Source: Flavobacterium sp. IMCC34852
GTDB lineage: Bacteria > Bacteroidota > Bacteroidia > Flavobacteriales > Flavobacteriaceae
DNA length: 64,000 bases
Direction of reading: 5' to 3'
Assembly (NCBI RefSeq): GCF_030643905.1
Contig: NZ_CP121446.1
Span: 2,604,001 to 2,668,000, forward strand
Of this stretch, positions 33,299-42,610 are shown one piece after another (positions within the stretch are counted from its first letter, which is position 1; each line of letters opens with the position of its first letter). The translations under genes were made by a program, and so were the position numbers. The notes below the pieces were generated by a model. It made no database searches and was not told the origin of the DNA. It was given only the letters and a program-made list of their open reading frames with translations.

Positions 33299-34846
33299 TT
33301 AAAAAGGAACATCACTGTCATCGTCATTGGAATTGATATTACTTCCGAAGGCTTCATTCGCTGATGGGAGATTTTTCGTGAAAAACGGATTGTCATCGCT
33401 GTTCATTCGGGAAGGCAAATCGTCAAATCCGCCGCCGTATTCTTCTAAGTTGTCAAACTTACCAAGGTTTCCGATGAATTTCAGACGGATATTTTCTAAC
33501 GATCCATTTCTGTGTTTCGCAATAATGAATTCGGCCTGACCGGCAGTTGGTGATTGTTCATCATCATCCCATTCATCAATTTTATAGTATTCCGGGCGGT
33601 AAATAAACGATACAATATCGGCATCTTGCTCAATCGCACCGGATTCACGTAAGTCGGATAACAAAGGCCTTTTGCTCGAACCACGGGTTTCAACAGCACG
33701 CGATAACTGTGATAACGCAATAACCGGCACTTCCAATTCTTTGGCTAAGGCTTTTAAGTTTCTGGAAATGGTGGAGATTTCCTGCTCACGATTGCCGCCG
33801 CCTTTACCATTGCTGCCACCTGCGGTCATCAATTGAAGGTAGTCGACTATAATCATCTTGATGCCGTGTTGAGACGACAGACGTCTTGCTTTGGCTCTTA
33901 AATCGAAGATAGAAAGCGATGGCGTATCGTCAATATACAATGGGGCTTTTTCTAGGTCTTTTACTTTGGTAGACAATTGCTCCCATTCATGTTTTTCTAA
34001 CTTTCCGGTTCTTAGTTTTTCTGAAGACAAACCGGTTTCTGAAGAAATCAAACGGGTGATTAATTGCACGGATGACATCTCCAAAGAAAACAAGGCTACA
34101 GGATGACCAAAATCAATGGCCATATTACGCGCCATCGACAATACAAAAGCAGTTTTACCCATACCCGGACGCGCTGCAATGATAATTAAATCTGAGGGTT
34201 GCCAACCGGAAGTGACTTTGTCCAGCTTTTCAAAACCGGTAGCCACACCACTTAATCCTTCTTTATTAGCGATTTCTTCGATTCGCTTTTTGGCTTGGAT
34301 GACCAAACTTTGTGCGGTTTCCGAGCTGCGTTTGATATTGCCTTGGGTTACTTCGTATAGTTTGGATTCGGCTTTGTCTAGTAAATCAAATACATCGGTA
34401 GATTCGTCATAAGATTCTTCAATGATTTCGGAAGAAATTTTGATTAAACTTCGCTGAATGTATTTCTGTAAAATAATGCGTGAGTGAAACTCGATATGCG
34501 CTGAAGATGATATCTTTTGCGTGAGCTGAATTAAGTAAAAATCACCACCGGCTAACTCTAACTTTCCGTTCTTTTTGAGTTGGGCCGAAACTGTTAACAA
34601 GTCAATAGGCTGAGAATCTGTGAATAACTGAAAAATAGCTTCAAAAATATGCTTGTGAGCGTCTTTATAAAAGGCATCGGGTTGGAGAATGTCTATTACC
34701 TCATCGACTCCTTTTTTATCAATCATCATAGCGCCCAAAACCGCTTCCTCCAAATCCATTGCTTGTGGCGGTAGTTTACCTTTCTCTAAATTGATGATGG
34801 TAGTTTTATCTACTTTGATAGGGTTAATATTTCTGAGATTTTCCAT
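33299..34846 (-). CDS. dnaB: Replicative DNA helicase DnaB
   Basis: 515 residues. N-terminal DnaB domain from about 25 to 130, linker, RecA-like C-terminal domain with Walker A ARPGMGKT at 225-232, Walker B KMIIVDYLQLM, and the FSLEMSS and SELRESGAIEQDAD type motifs. No intein was seen; the P-loop and the DnaB signature are continuous. The C-terminal tail is acidic (SNDDDSDVPF), as in many Bacteroidota DnaB. Upstream, the -7-like TACTTTCG lies only 4 bases before the ATG, the same arrangement as for lpxK. Confidence 0.96.
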   Translation of the reverse strand: MENLRNINPIKVDKTTIINLEKGKLPPQAMDLEEAVLGAMMIDKKGVDEVIDILQPDAFYKDAHKHIFEAIFQLFTDSQPIDLLTVSAQLKKNGKLELAGGDFYLIQLTQKISSSAHIEFHSRIILQKYIQRSLIKISSEIIEESYDESTDVFDLLDKAESKLYEVTQGNIKRSSETAQSLVIQAKKRIEEIANKEGLSGVATGFEKLDKVTSGWQPSDLIIIAARPGMGKTAFVLSMARNMAIDFGHPVALFSLEMSSVQLITRLISSETGLSSEKLRTGKLEKHEWEQLSTKVKDLEKAPLYIDDTPSLSIFDLRAKARRLSSQHGIKMIIVDYLQLMTAGGSNGKGGGNREQEISTISRNLKALAKELEVPVIALSQLSRAVETRGSSKRPLLSDLRESGAIEQDADIVSFIYRPEYYKIDEWDDDEQSPTAGQAEFIIAKHRNGSLENIRLKFIGNLGKFDNLEEYGGGFDDLPSRMNSDDNPFFTKNLPSANEAFGSNINSNDDDSDVPF

Positions 34847-34850
34847 GAAA

Positions 34851-34858
34851 CGAAAGTA
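34851..34858 (-). promoter_or_regulatory. TACTTTCG box close to dnaB start
   Basis: One mismatch to TAnnTTTG, 4 bases upstream of the ATG. If used, transcription would begin at or within a few bases of the start codon (near-leaderless). No clear -33 box. Confidence 0.35.
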
Positions 34859-34940
34859 GCTCTTTTTATAAAAATTTTGGAATTGAGTTATTCAAAATCA
34901 ATGTTGATAAGTTTGTCTTTTTTGTTAACAACCCAAAAAA

Positions 34941-34966
34941 AATCCGAAACCATTGGGCTCCGGATT
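34941..34966 (-). terminator. Terminator after accA
   Basis: AATCCG / CGGATT inverted repeat, followed on the minus strand by a run of T. Located after the accA stop. Confidence 0.6.
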
Positions 34967-34986
34967 AAGATATAATTTGTCAGAAT

Positions 34987-35940
34987 TTATTCCTTGTATT
35001 CGCCCATTTTACTGTATTTATCCATCCTTTGAGACACTAATTCTTCTGTTGATAAATCTTTCAATTCATTAAAGGCTTTCATAATATATTGTTCAACCGT
35101 TTTGAATGTCGTTTCTTTATCGTAATGAGCGCCACCTAATGGTTCCGGAATGACATCATCTACCAATTTCATTTTTTTCATATCGGAAGAAGTCAGTTTC
35201 AAGGCTTCAGCTGCTTGTTCTTTGTATTCCCAGCTTTTCCATAAGATAGACGAACAAGATTCGGGAGAAATCACCGAATACCAAGTATTTTCCATCATTA
35301 AAACTCGGTCTCCAACACCTATTCCTAAAGCACCACCGGAAGCACCTTCACCGATAATCACACAGATAATCGGCACTTTTAAGCGCACCATTTCCAATAT
35401 ATTTCTGGCGATGGCTTCTCCTTGTCCGCGTTCTTCGGCTTCTAAACCGGGATAAGCTCCGGGAGTATCAATTAAAGTTACTACAGGAATGTTGAATTTC
35501 TCGGCCATTTTCATCAAACGCAAAGCTTTGCGATAACCTTCAGGACTGGCCATACCGAAATTACGCAATTGGCGCATTTTGGTATTGATTCCTTTTTGTT
35601 GTCCGATAAGCATAAACGACTGACCGTCGATTTTACCTAAACCGCCAACCATGGCTTTGTCATCTTTGAAATTTCTGTCGCCAAACATTTCTAAGAAAGT
35701 GCCTTTGGTAAGATTGGTTATATGCTCTAAAGTATATGGTCTATTAGGATGACGTGATAATTGAACACGCTGCCAAGCTGTTAGGTTTTTGTAGATTTTC
35801 CTTTTGGTTTCTTCTAATTTTTTTTCAATCTGTTTACAAGTTGCGGTGACATCAACGTTTGATTCGGCACCGATGATTTGGCATTTATCGAGTTGTTCTT
35901 CTAATTCTTTGATTGGAAGTTCAAAATCTAAATATTCCAT
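34987..35940 (-). CDS. accA: Acetyl-CoA carboxylase carboxyltransferase, alpha subunit
   Basis: 317 residues. N-terminal coiled part from [17 protein letters not shown], then the carboxyltransferase core with [70 protein letters not shown] and [11 protein letters not shown]. Pairs with AccD to carboxylate acetyl-CoA in fatty acid synthesis. AccA has no zinc motif, as expected for this subunit. The gene stands alone. Confidence 0.96.
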   Translation of the reverse strand: MEYLDFELPIKELEEQLDKCQIIGAESNVDVTATCKQIEKKLEETKRKIYKNLTAWQRVQLSRHPNRPYTLEHITNLTKGTFLEMFGDRNFKDDKAMVGGLGKIDGQSFMLIGQQKGINTKMRQLRNFGMASPEGYRKALRLMKMAEKFNIPVVTLIDTPGAYPGLEAEERGQGEAIARNILEMVRLKVPIICVIIGEGASGGALGIGVGDRVLMMENTWYSVISPESCSSILWKSWEYKEQAAEALKLTSSDMKKMKLVDDVIPEPLGGAHYDKETTFKTVEQYIMKAFNELKDLSTEELVSQRMDKYSKMGEYKE

Positions 35941-36045
35941 AGGGTTGTTTGTTTTGTTTAATCGAATAGCAAATATAAAATTTTAAATTGTGATAAAAAG
36001 CAAATCTTCCGGATTAGTTTTAAACAAAAAAAACCTTGCTTAACC

Positions 36046-36975
36046 TCAACTTAATTCTTTCTTTCTGCTTTTTATGATGGCATTTAAGAGAACAGTCAGC
36101 AGAATAATGGCGGCTCCGATGTAGAACTCAAAGCTCATTTTCTCTTTTTCTTCGAAAATTAAAACGGCCAAGATGATACCGTATATCGGTTCCAAATTAA
36201 TCGTCAGCATGACAGTATACGGACTTAAAAATTTCATTACTGCGGTTGAAGCTATAAAAGCATAAGCGGTACAAACGGAACTGAGTATCAATAAATAGAT
36301 CAAATCTTTGACGGAAAGCTGAAAAAAATCGGTCGAAAAACTACCGAAAAACAACAAGAGAAAAGAGAAAAACACTACGCCACCGCTGAGTTCGTAAAAA
36401 GAAATTACAGTAGCGTCATAAGATTTAACCAACCGACTGTTGATAACGGCAAACAAAGCCGACAAGAAGGCGGACAACAAAGCAAAACCGATTCCGAATA
36501 AGAATTGATTGCCACCATTAAAAATGGCAGACCATACTCCTTCTGTTCCGGTATCGGCAGAAACAGCTACGAAATACAATCCTATGATGGCCACAAGTCC
36601 CGAGAGTAATTCATACCAAACAATCTTCTTACCGTATAATATCGGCTCTAATAATGAGGCAAATAAAGCTCCGGTGGAGAGACAAGCCAAGGTAATCGAA
36701 ACATTGGATATTTTTATTGCATGAAAAAAAGTAAACCAATGCAAGGCAATGATTAAACCTGAAAAAAGGAACTGAAAGAGGATTTTGGTCGGAACCTTAA
36801 GCGGTAGTTTTTTATAGTAGGTATAAATGGCGATAAAACCAACAGCAAATAACATTCGGAACCAAACCAAAGGAAGCGCATCAAGGGTTATTAAGGCTCC
36901 GAGTATGGCGGTAAATCCCCAGATGAATACAATCAAATGAAGGTGTAAATAGCTTTTGATATTATCGTTTGGCAT
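36046..36975 (-). CDS. EamA-family (DMT) transporter
   Basis: 309 residues, about ten membrane helices in two EamA repeats (residues 10-140 and 160-300). Family features: HLIVFIWGFTAILGALI near the N-terminus and PLVWFRMLFAVG; the C-terminal repeat ends NLEPIYGIILAVLIFEEKE. Inner-membrane metabolite exporter or importer, substrate unknown. Its start overlaps the LptF/G permease gene by 14 bases, which suggests translational coupling in one operon. Confidence 0.85.
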   Translation of the reverse strand: MPNDNIKSYLHLHLIVFIWGFTAILGALITLDALPLVWFRMLFAVGFIAIYTYYKKLPLKVPTKILFQFLFSGLIIALHWFTFFHAIKISNVSITLACLSTGALFASLLEPILYGKKIVWYELLSGLVAIIGLYFVAVSADTGTEGVWSAIFNGGNQFLFGIGFALLSAFLSALFAVINSRLVKSYDATVISFYELSGGVVFFSFLLLFFGSFSTDFFQLSVKDLIYLLILSSVCTAYAFIASTAVMKFLSPYTVMLTINLEPIYGIILAVLIFEEKEKMSFEFYIGAAIILLTVLLNAIIKSRKKELS

Positions 36976-38047
36976 TTCTTAAAAGATAAATGGCTAGGAG
37001 TCCGAAAACGATGTTAGGTGTCCAAACCGCGAGCAAAGGCGGTGCTGTAGATTTTTCGGCCAATACCCCAAAAACCTTATCCAAAAAGACAAAGGCGAAG
37101 GCTAAAACAATTCCAATAGCGAGGTTGGCTCCCATTCCGCCTCGGCGTTTCATAGCCGAAACGGCCACTGCTATAATTGTCAGAATAAAAGCGGAAACCG
37201 GTATACTGTATTTTTTGTACAACACTACCAAATAAGTATTGATGTTAGAAGAACCGCGGGCTTTTTCTTTATCGATGAACTTGTGCAACTCATTTAAAGG
37301 TAAAGTTTCTGCTATGTAAACCAAAGGCGTTAAATCTTCTAAATCAAAATTAAAAATAGTATCTTTTTTTTCTCCGCGTTCAATGATATCTCCATACTCA
37401 CCTACTTTTCTTTTGCTGTAACTAAAGAGTGTATAGTTCTTAGTTTTTTCATTCCATTTGATGCGGCTGGCTATTAGTTTGTACTTTAGTTTATCACCTT
37501 CAAACTTTTCCATAGAGAAGTTGAATGCCATTTTACTGACTTCATTATAACCGCTTACAAACAAGTATTCGTCTTTACTGATTTGGCGGAAAACATCTGA
37601 ATTATCACGCATTTCATTTTGTCCGTTACCGATAAGGTATTTGTACCTAAAATTCTTAAATCCGGCACTGGCACTAGGTACCAAATACACACTCATGATT
37701 AAAGCAAAAAAAGAAACTATAGTAGCGCCAACAATGTAAGGTCGCATGAATCTTGTAAAGGAAATTCCCGAACTTAAGATGGCTATGATTTCGGTATTGT
37801 TGGCCAATTTCGAGGTAAACCAAATCACTGAAAGAAACAGAAATATGGGAAATAATAAATTGGCAAAATAAATCGTAAAGTCGAGATAATACCAAGCAAT
37901 TTCATTAAAAGGTGCTTGGTTTTCAATCATTCTGTTGACTTTTTCCGAAACATCAATCACAATTCCGATAGGAATAAACATCAGCAACATTACCGAAAAT
38001 GTAGCTAAATATCGTTTGAGGATGTATTTGTCAATTATTTTTAACAT
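36962..38047 (-). CDS. LptF/LptG-family permease
   Basis: 361 residues, six membrane helices: three near the N-terminus (MLKIIDKYILKRYLATFSVMLLM, then two to residue 130), a large periplasmic jellyroll part (about 130-270), and three at the end. This layout is that of the YjgP/YjgQ family which, with LptB, pulls lipopolysaccharide from the inner membrane. Bacteroidota usually have separate LptF and LptG; which one this is cannot be decided from sequence alone. Downstream of tgt on the same strand. Confidence 0.88.
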   Translation of the reverse strand: MLKIIDKYILKRYLATFSVMLLMFIPIGIVIDVSEKVNRMIENQAPFNEIAWYYLDFTIYFANLLFPIFLFLSVIWFTSKLANNTEIIAILSSGISFTRFMRPYIVGATIVSFFALIMSVYLVPSASAGFKNFRYKYLIGNGQNEMRDNSDVFRQISKDEYLFVSGYNEVSKMAFNFSMEKFEGDKLKYKLIASRIKWNEKTKNYTLFSYSKRKVGEYGDIIERGEKKDTIFNFDLEDLTPLVYIAETLPLNELHKFIDKEKARGSSNINTYLVVLYKKYSIPVSAFILTIIAVAVSAMKRRGGMGANLAIGIVLAFAFVFLDKVFGVLAEKSTAPPLLAVWTPNIVFGLLAIYLLRNAKR

Positions 38048-38069
38048 TGTGTATTTGGTTATTTGATAA

Positions 38070-38107
38070 TTTGGTTATTCGGATTTACTAATCACCGAAT
38101 AACCAAA
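38070..38107 (-). terminator. Hairpin between tgt and the LptF/G gene
   Basis: TTTGGTTATTCGG (38070-38082) is exactly complementary to CCGAATAACCAAA (38095-38107), giving a 13-bp stem. The flank holds further copies of TTTGGTTATT. The hairpin follows the tgt stop and precedes the permease start, so it may separate them. Confidence 0.55.
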
Positions 38108-38119
38108 ATACCGAATCAA

Positions 38120-39250
38120 CTATAGTCTTTGGCTCATTTGTTTTACCATCATGTCTTTCCAGGTTCTGAAATCTCCGGCTAAGATATGTTTTCTGGCTTC
38201 ACGAACCAACCACATATAGAATCCTAAGTTGTGAATGGTGGCAATTTGTTTTCCTAAATATTCATTCGCAGCAAATAAATGACGTAAATAAGCTTTAGTA
38301 TACTCGGTATCGACAAAAGTGATTCCCATTTCGTCTATCGGAGAGAAATCTGCTTCCCACTTTTTGTTTTTGATATTAATGGTTCCGTTAGCGGTGAATA
38401 ACATTCCGTTTCGGGCGTTACGGGTTGGCATCACACAATCAAACATATCAATTCCCAAAGCGATATTCTCTAAAATATTGATTGGTGTTCCTACGCCCAT
38501 TAAATACCTTGGTTTGTCATGGGGTAAAATGGCGGTAACGACTTCGGTCATGGCGTACATTTCTTCGGCCGGTTCCCCTACAGATAAACCCCCAATGGCA
38601 TTTCCTTGCGCTCCTGCATTGGCAATATATTCAGCCGATTGCGCTCGCAAATCTTTATAAGTACTTCCTTGAACTATTGGAAAAAAGGTTTGTTCATATC
38701 CGTATTTGAATGGCAACTTTTCCAAGTGATTGATGCATCGGTCTAACCAACGATGTGTCATGTGCATTGAACGTTGGGCATAACGATAATCACATGGATA
38801 AGGAGTACATTCATCAAAAGCCATAATGATATCGGCTCCAATGGTACGCTGTATTTCCATGACATTTTCGGGTGTAAACACATGGTATGAGCCGTCGATA
38901 TGGGATTTGAATTTTACGCCTTCTTCTTTGATTTTTCTATTGGCTGAAAGTGAATAGACTTGGTAACCACCGCTATCGGTTAAGATGTTTCTGTCCCAAT
39001 TCATGAACTTATGCAATCCGCCGGCTTTTTCAAGAATATCGGTTTGCGGGCGAAGGTATAAATGGTAAGTATTTCCCAGAATAATATCGGGATTGATTTC
39101 TTCTTTCAGTTCTCGTTGGTGTACTCCTTTTACGGAAGCTACGGTTCCAACGGGCATAAATATAGGCGTTTCAATCACGCCATGATCGGTGGTAATACTT
39201 CCGGCACGCGCGCTTGAATTAGGATCTTTGGCTAATAAATCAAATTTCAT
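38120..39250 (-). CDS. tgt: tRNA-guanine transglycosylase (Tgt), zinc site missing
   Basis: 376 residues. Exchanges G34 of certain tRNAs for the queuosine precursor. Active-site D92 in DSGGYQVYSL and the second catalytic region DCVMPTRNARNG are intact, as are GGLSVGEP and the substrate region. The region that in other bacterial Tgt carries the zinc ligands (CxCxxC before YxRAYLHHL) reads IDEMGITFVDTEYTKAYLRHL, with no cysteine; only the later histidine in ATIHNLGFY remains. Queuosine function is otherwise likely preserved. Confidence 0.93.
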   Translation of the reverse strand: MKFDLLAKDPNSSARAGSITTDHGVIETPIFMPVGTVASVKGVHQRELKEEINPDIILGNTYHLYLRPQTDILEKAGGLHKFMNWDRNILTDSGGYQVYSLSANRKIKEEGVKFKSHIDGSYHVFTPENVMEIQRTIGADIIMAFDECTPYPCDYRYAQRSMHMTHRWLDRCINHLEKLPFKYGYEQTFFPIVQGSTYKDLRAQSAEYIANAGAQGNAIGGLSVGEPAEEMYAMTEVVTAILPHDKPRYLMGVGTPINILENIALGIDMFDCVMPTRNARNGMLFTANGTINIKNKKWEADFSPIDEMGITFVDTEYTKAYLRHLFAANEYLGKQIATIHNLGFYMWLVREARKHILAGDFRTWKDMMVKQMSQRL

Positions 39251-39269
39251 AAGGGTAATTTACAGCTCG

Positions 39270-39277
39270 CAAAGATA
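39270..39277 (-). promoter_or_regulatory. TATCTTTG -7 box of tgt
   Basis: On the minus strand this is a perfect TAnnTTTG about 20 bases before the tgt ATG. The rest of the 192-base gap to the response regulator is AT-rich and holds nothing else recognised. Confidence 0.5.
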
Positions 39278-39443
39278 ACAGAATTAAGATTTAGTCCCGA
39301 CACTTCAGGATAGGATTTAGGATTTTATTTAACAAATGCGGATGAGAGTGTATAATTAATTGTTTGGCAAATAGAATTGGTAGTGATTTTTCATACACTA
39401 TCCATACCTTTGGTATGCTTTATCTATGACTAAAAGACAGTTT

Positions 39444-39848
39444 TTAAGAAGTCATTTTACAATTGGTCAAATGGGTATTGAGTACTTCTTCTAAAGCCTC
39501 TTTATAATCGCGAACATGATGCTTTTTCATCAAATAATTAACCCCTAAATCGTTAAAATGTTTGACTAACTTTTTGGGATATGCACCCGAGACCATTACA
39601 ATAGGTATCGTTTTGAGTGTATCCGACTTTTTAATGATTTCCAAGATTTCTTGGCCATTGAGTATGGGCATATGCACATCTAAAAAAATAATATCGGGTT
39701 TTTTCAATTCGGTCTCCAATACCAAGAGCATAATTCTCCCTTCGGAGAAGCCTCTAACCTTGTGTCCTAATTCTTCCGCTACTTCTTTGAAGAAGTCTAA
39801 ATCTTCATCGTCATCGTCTAAATAGAAGATTGTTTGTGATTTTTCCAT
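39444..39848 (-). CDS. Single-domain response regulator
   Basis: 134 residues, receiver domain only: acidic pair D12/D13, phospho-acceptor D57 in IIFLDVHMP, serine in IVMVSGAYP and lysine in YLMKKHH. No output domain, so it may be a phosphate shuttle or protein-interaction switch (CheY/Spo0F type). No kinase is adjacent; the nearest, at 13622, is far away. The ORF is unusually acidic at its N-terminus (DDDDEDLD). Confidence 0.85.
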   Translation of the reverse strand: MEKSQTIFYLDDDDEDLDFFKEVAEELGHKVRGFSEGRIMLLVLETELKKPDIIFLDVHMPILNGQEILEIIKKSDTLKTIPIVMVSGAYPKKLVKHFNDLGVNYLMKKHHVRDYKEALEEVLNTHLTNCKMTS

Positions 39849-40020
39849 ATTTCTATTTTTTTTATAAAACTACTTGAAAATCAAAAGAGCAGCGTTACAT
39901 AATAATTTGGTATTTTTATAAAATTCCAACCTTAAAAACACAATTTATTTCAATCTATGCCCTAAGTTGTTCTGCTTAAATTTATTATTAATAACCCTTT
40001 GATAACTAATTTATAAAACT

Positions 40021-40052
40021 TTTGCGGCTTGCAAAAAATAGAATTACTTTTG
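40021..40052 (+). promoter_or_regulatory. Promoter of the transketolase operon
   Basis: TTTG at 40021-40024, a 20-base spacer and TACTTTTG at 40045-40052 match the Bacteroidota promoter consensus. The start codon is at 40079, leaving a leader of about 20 bases. An in-frame TTG at 40022 lies within the promoter and is not the start. Confidence 0.75.
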
Positions 40053-40078
40053 AGCCCAATAATTTATATCTATTTATA

Positions 40079-40924
40079 ATGTCTAACACACAACATTTAC
40101 AAGATTTCACAACACAAGTTCGCAGAGACATTTTGCGTATGGTACATGCCGTAAACTCGGGACATCCGGGTGGTTCATTGGGCTGTGCCGAATTTTTCAC
40201 GGTGTTATACCAACACTTATTGAAAAGAAACCCTGAATTTGAAATGAACGGCATCGGTGAGGATTTATTCTTCTTATCGAATGGTCACATTTCTCCTGTT
40301 TACTACAGTGTTTTGGCCCGTTCGGGTTATTTTCCGGTGTCAGAATTGGCAACCTTCAGAAAGTTGAACACGCGTTTACAAGGACATCCAACAACTCATG
40401 ACCAATTACCGGGTGTAAGAATCGCTTCGGGATCGTTAGGTCAAGGTTTGTCGGTTGCTATTGGTGCGGCCCAAGCTAAAAAATTGAACAACGACCCTAA
40501 TCTTATTTATTCCCTTCACGGTGACGGAGAATTGCAAGAAGGGCAAAACTGGGAAGCTATTATGTATGCTTCAGCAAAAAAGGTAGACAACTTAATTGCC
40601 ACAGTGGATTACAACGGACAGCAAATTGACGGTTCTACAGAGGAAGTATTGAGCATGGGTAATTTAAAAGCCAAGTTCGAAGCTTTTGACTGGGATGTAT
40701 TGGAAATCAAAGAAGGCAACAACATTGAAGCTATCATTGCAGGAATGGAAGAAGCAAAAAGCAGAACAGGTAAAGGAAAACCGGTTTGTGTATTATTGCA
40801 CACGGTAATGGGTAACGGTGTTGATTTTATGATGCACACTCACGCTTGGCACGGAAAAGCGCCAAACAATGACCAATTGGCTGTTGGTTTGGCACAGAAT
40901 GCTGAGACTTTAGGAGATTATTAA
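40079..40924 (+). CDS. Transketolase, N-terminal (TPP-binding) subunit
   Basis: 281 residues from the ATG at 40079. Carries the thiamine pyrophosphate-binding part: RMVHAVNSGHPGGSLGCAEF, ASGSLGQGLSVAIGAA, LHGDGELQEGQNWEA with the GDG-N motif, and AWHGKAPNN. Transketolase is here encoded as two polypeptides, as in many Bacteroidota, archaea and Gram-positives. Its partner is at 41590, but an unrelated gene lies between. Confidence 0.94.
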   Translation: MSNTQHLQDFTTQVRRDILRMVHAVNSGHPGGSLGCAEFFTVLYQHLLKRNPEFEMNGIGEDLFFLSNGHISPVYYSVLARSGYFPVSELATFRKLNTRLQGHPTTHDQLPGVRIASGSLGQGLSVAIGAAQAKKLNNDPNLIYSLHGDGELQEGQNWEAIMYASAKKVDNLIATVDYNGQQIDGSTEEVLSMGNLKAKFEAFDWDVLEIKEGNNIEAIIAGMEEAKSRTGKGKPVCVLLHTVMGNGVDFMMHTHAWHGKAPNNDQLAVGLAQNAETLGDY

Positions 40925-40955
40925 TAGTGGTCAATGGTCTTTTGGCAGTAATCAG

Positions 40956-41588
40956 ATGAGAAAGATTCTATGGATACTATTGTTCTTTATAGGGCAAAAT
41001 GTTTTTTCACAGGAATATCACTTTGATTATATGTCAACCTATGAATACCGTCAACACGAAAATGATACTTTATCACAAAAAATAATTACCCTTGGAAATT
41101 CTGCAACAGAAGATTATGTTTTAAGAATCCTGATAAAAAATAATAAAATATGGTATGAATCTATCATTGATTTTGTTAAAAAGGAGGATTTTCAAATTCA
41201 TAATATCAATGAAAAATTAGAGGTTGATAATAGTCTCGTAGTTGACAAGGGGAAAGCATTAGAAATTATTGATTGTGAAAATTACACTAATAAGTACAAC
41301 GTAGAATATGTTACAATTAATGGTGTTAAGGTAATTAAAATCACAAGGTATAAAAACAAGAAGAAGAAAAAAGTTATAAATGAATGTATTATTTATACAA
41401 AACCAACTAACGTAACTAAAAATCAGCATTTCAGTTTTCCTCGATTGATATTCCCATTGCGGTGTGCTAAATTCAAATTAGAAAACGAAGATTTATTTAG
41501 CGAAGTTAATTTTATAGAGGATAATAAAGAGTTACACTTTTACAAACTAATTGATTTCAAAACCATTGATTTCAAAATAAAAATTTAA
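40956..41588 (+). CDS. Secreted protein of unknown function between the transketolase subunits
   Basis: 210 residues, signal peptide 1-19 (ending NVFSQ). The mature protein is lysine- and asparagine-rich with alternating beta strands and includes KNKKKKKVINE. Not recognised; it has no T9SS C-terminal domain. Codon and base use are much more AT-rich than the flanking transketolase genes, and it starts 31 bases after the first and ends one base before the second. It may be a recent insertion within the operon, still transcribed with it. Confidence 0.7.
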   Translation: MRKILWILLFFIGQNVFSQEYHFDYMSTYEYRQHENDTLSQKIITLGNSATEDYVLRILIKNNKIWYESIIDFVKKEDFQIHNINEKLEVDNSLVVDKGKALEIIDCENYTNKYNVEYVTINGVKVIKITRYKNKKKKKVINECIIYTKPTNVTKNQHFSFPRLIFPLRCAKFKLENEDLFSEVNFIEDNKELHFYKLIDFKTIDFKIKI

Positions 41589-41589
41589 A

Positions 41590-42543
41590 ATGAAAAAATA
41601 CGAAAATACAGGAAGTAAAGATACCCGTTCAGGTTTTGGCGCAGGCATGACCGAATTGGGACAAAAAAATGAAAATGTCGTAGCGCTTTGTGCGGACTTG
41701 ATTGGTTCGTTGAAGTTTGACGATTTTAAAAAGAACCATCCGGAGCGTTTTTTCCAAATTGGAATTGCCGAAGCTAATATGATTGGTATTGCTGCCGGTT
41801 TGACCATAGGCGGAAAAATTCCGTTTACGGGCACTTTTGCCAATTTCTCTACCGGAAGGGTTTATGACCAAATTCGTCAATCGGTGGCTTATTCTGATAA
41901 GAATGTGAAGATATGTGCTTCGCATGCCGGATTGACTTTAGGAGAAGATGGTGCCACCCACCAAATCTTAGAAGATATAGGTTTGATGAAAATGTTACCT
42001 GGTATGACTGTAATCAATACTTGCGATTACAACCAAACCAAAGCGGCTACTATTGCTTTAGCTGACCACCATGGTCCGGCCTATTTGCGTTTTGGTCGTC
42101 CGGTAGTGCCTAACTTCACTCCTGCTGACGAACCTTTTATAATTGGAAAAGCGATTATGCTAAACGAAGGAACTGATGTAACGATAGTTGCCACAGGACA
42201 TCTAGTATGGGAAGCTTTAATTGCAGCAGAAGCCCTAGAAGCTAAAGGTATTTCGGCCGAAGTAATCAACATTCATACTATCAAACCTTTAGATGATGAA
42301 GCCATTTTAAAATCAGTTGCTAAAACCGGTTGTATCGTTACTGCTGAAGAGCATAACTTTTTAGGTGGTTTAGGCGAAAGTGTTGCCAGAGTATTGTCTT
42401 TGAACCATCCTACACCACAAGAGTTTGTAGCGGTTAACGACAGCTTCGGAGAAAGCGGTACTCCTGAGCAGTTGATGGAGAAGTATCAATTAAACCACCA
42501 AGCCATTGTTGCGGCTGTTGAAAAAGTGATGAAAAGAAAATAA
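41590..42543 (+). CDS. Transketolase, C-terminal (pyrimidine-binding) subunit
   Basis: 317 residues. Contains the Pyr domain with the conserved glutamate in QIGIAEANMIGIAAGL that activates TPP, HAGLTLGEDGATHQ, and the C-terminal domain with TAEEHNFLGGLGESVA. Together with the product of the gene at 40079 it forms an active transketolase for the non-oxidative pentose phosphate pathway. The ATG follows the stop of the inserted secreted-protein gene after one base. Confidence 0.94.
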   Translation: MKKYENTGSKDTRSGFGAGMTELGQKNENVVALCADLIGSLKFDDFKKNHPERFFQIGIAEANMIGIAAGLTIGGKIPFTGTFANFSTGRVYDQIRQSVAYSDKNVKICASHAGLTLGEDGATHQILEDIGLMKMLPGMTVINTCDYNQTKAATIALADHHGPAYLRFGRPVVPNFTPADEPFIIGKAIMLNEGTDVTIVATGHLVWEALIAAEALEAKGISAEVINIHTIKPLDDEAILKSVAKTGCIVTAEEHNFLGGLGESVARVLSLNHPTPQEFVAVNDSFGESGTPEQLMEKYQLNHQAIVAAVEKVMKRK

Positions 42544-42563
42544 GTTCTTTTATTTTTGACCAT

Positions 42564-42594
42564 AAAAAAGTCCCGATGTTATCGGGACTTTTTT
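42564..42594. terminator. Bidirectional terminator after the transketolase operon
   Basis: A 14-bp stem (six A, GTCCCGAT; complement ATCGGGAC, six T) with loop GTT. Fits convergent transketolase and FKBP genes. Confidence 0.85.
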
Positions 42595-42610
42595 ATTGAT
42601 ACTATTTTCT

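Noticed and set aside
33299..34846. Intein in DnaB
   Set aside because: Walker A and downstream motifs are continuous and length (515 residues) is normal.
39251..39443. tRNA or small gene in the tgt / response-regulator gap
   Set aside because: No cloverleaf or open frame of meaningful length; only the tgt promoter box is supported.
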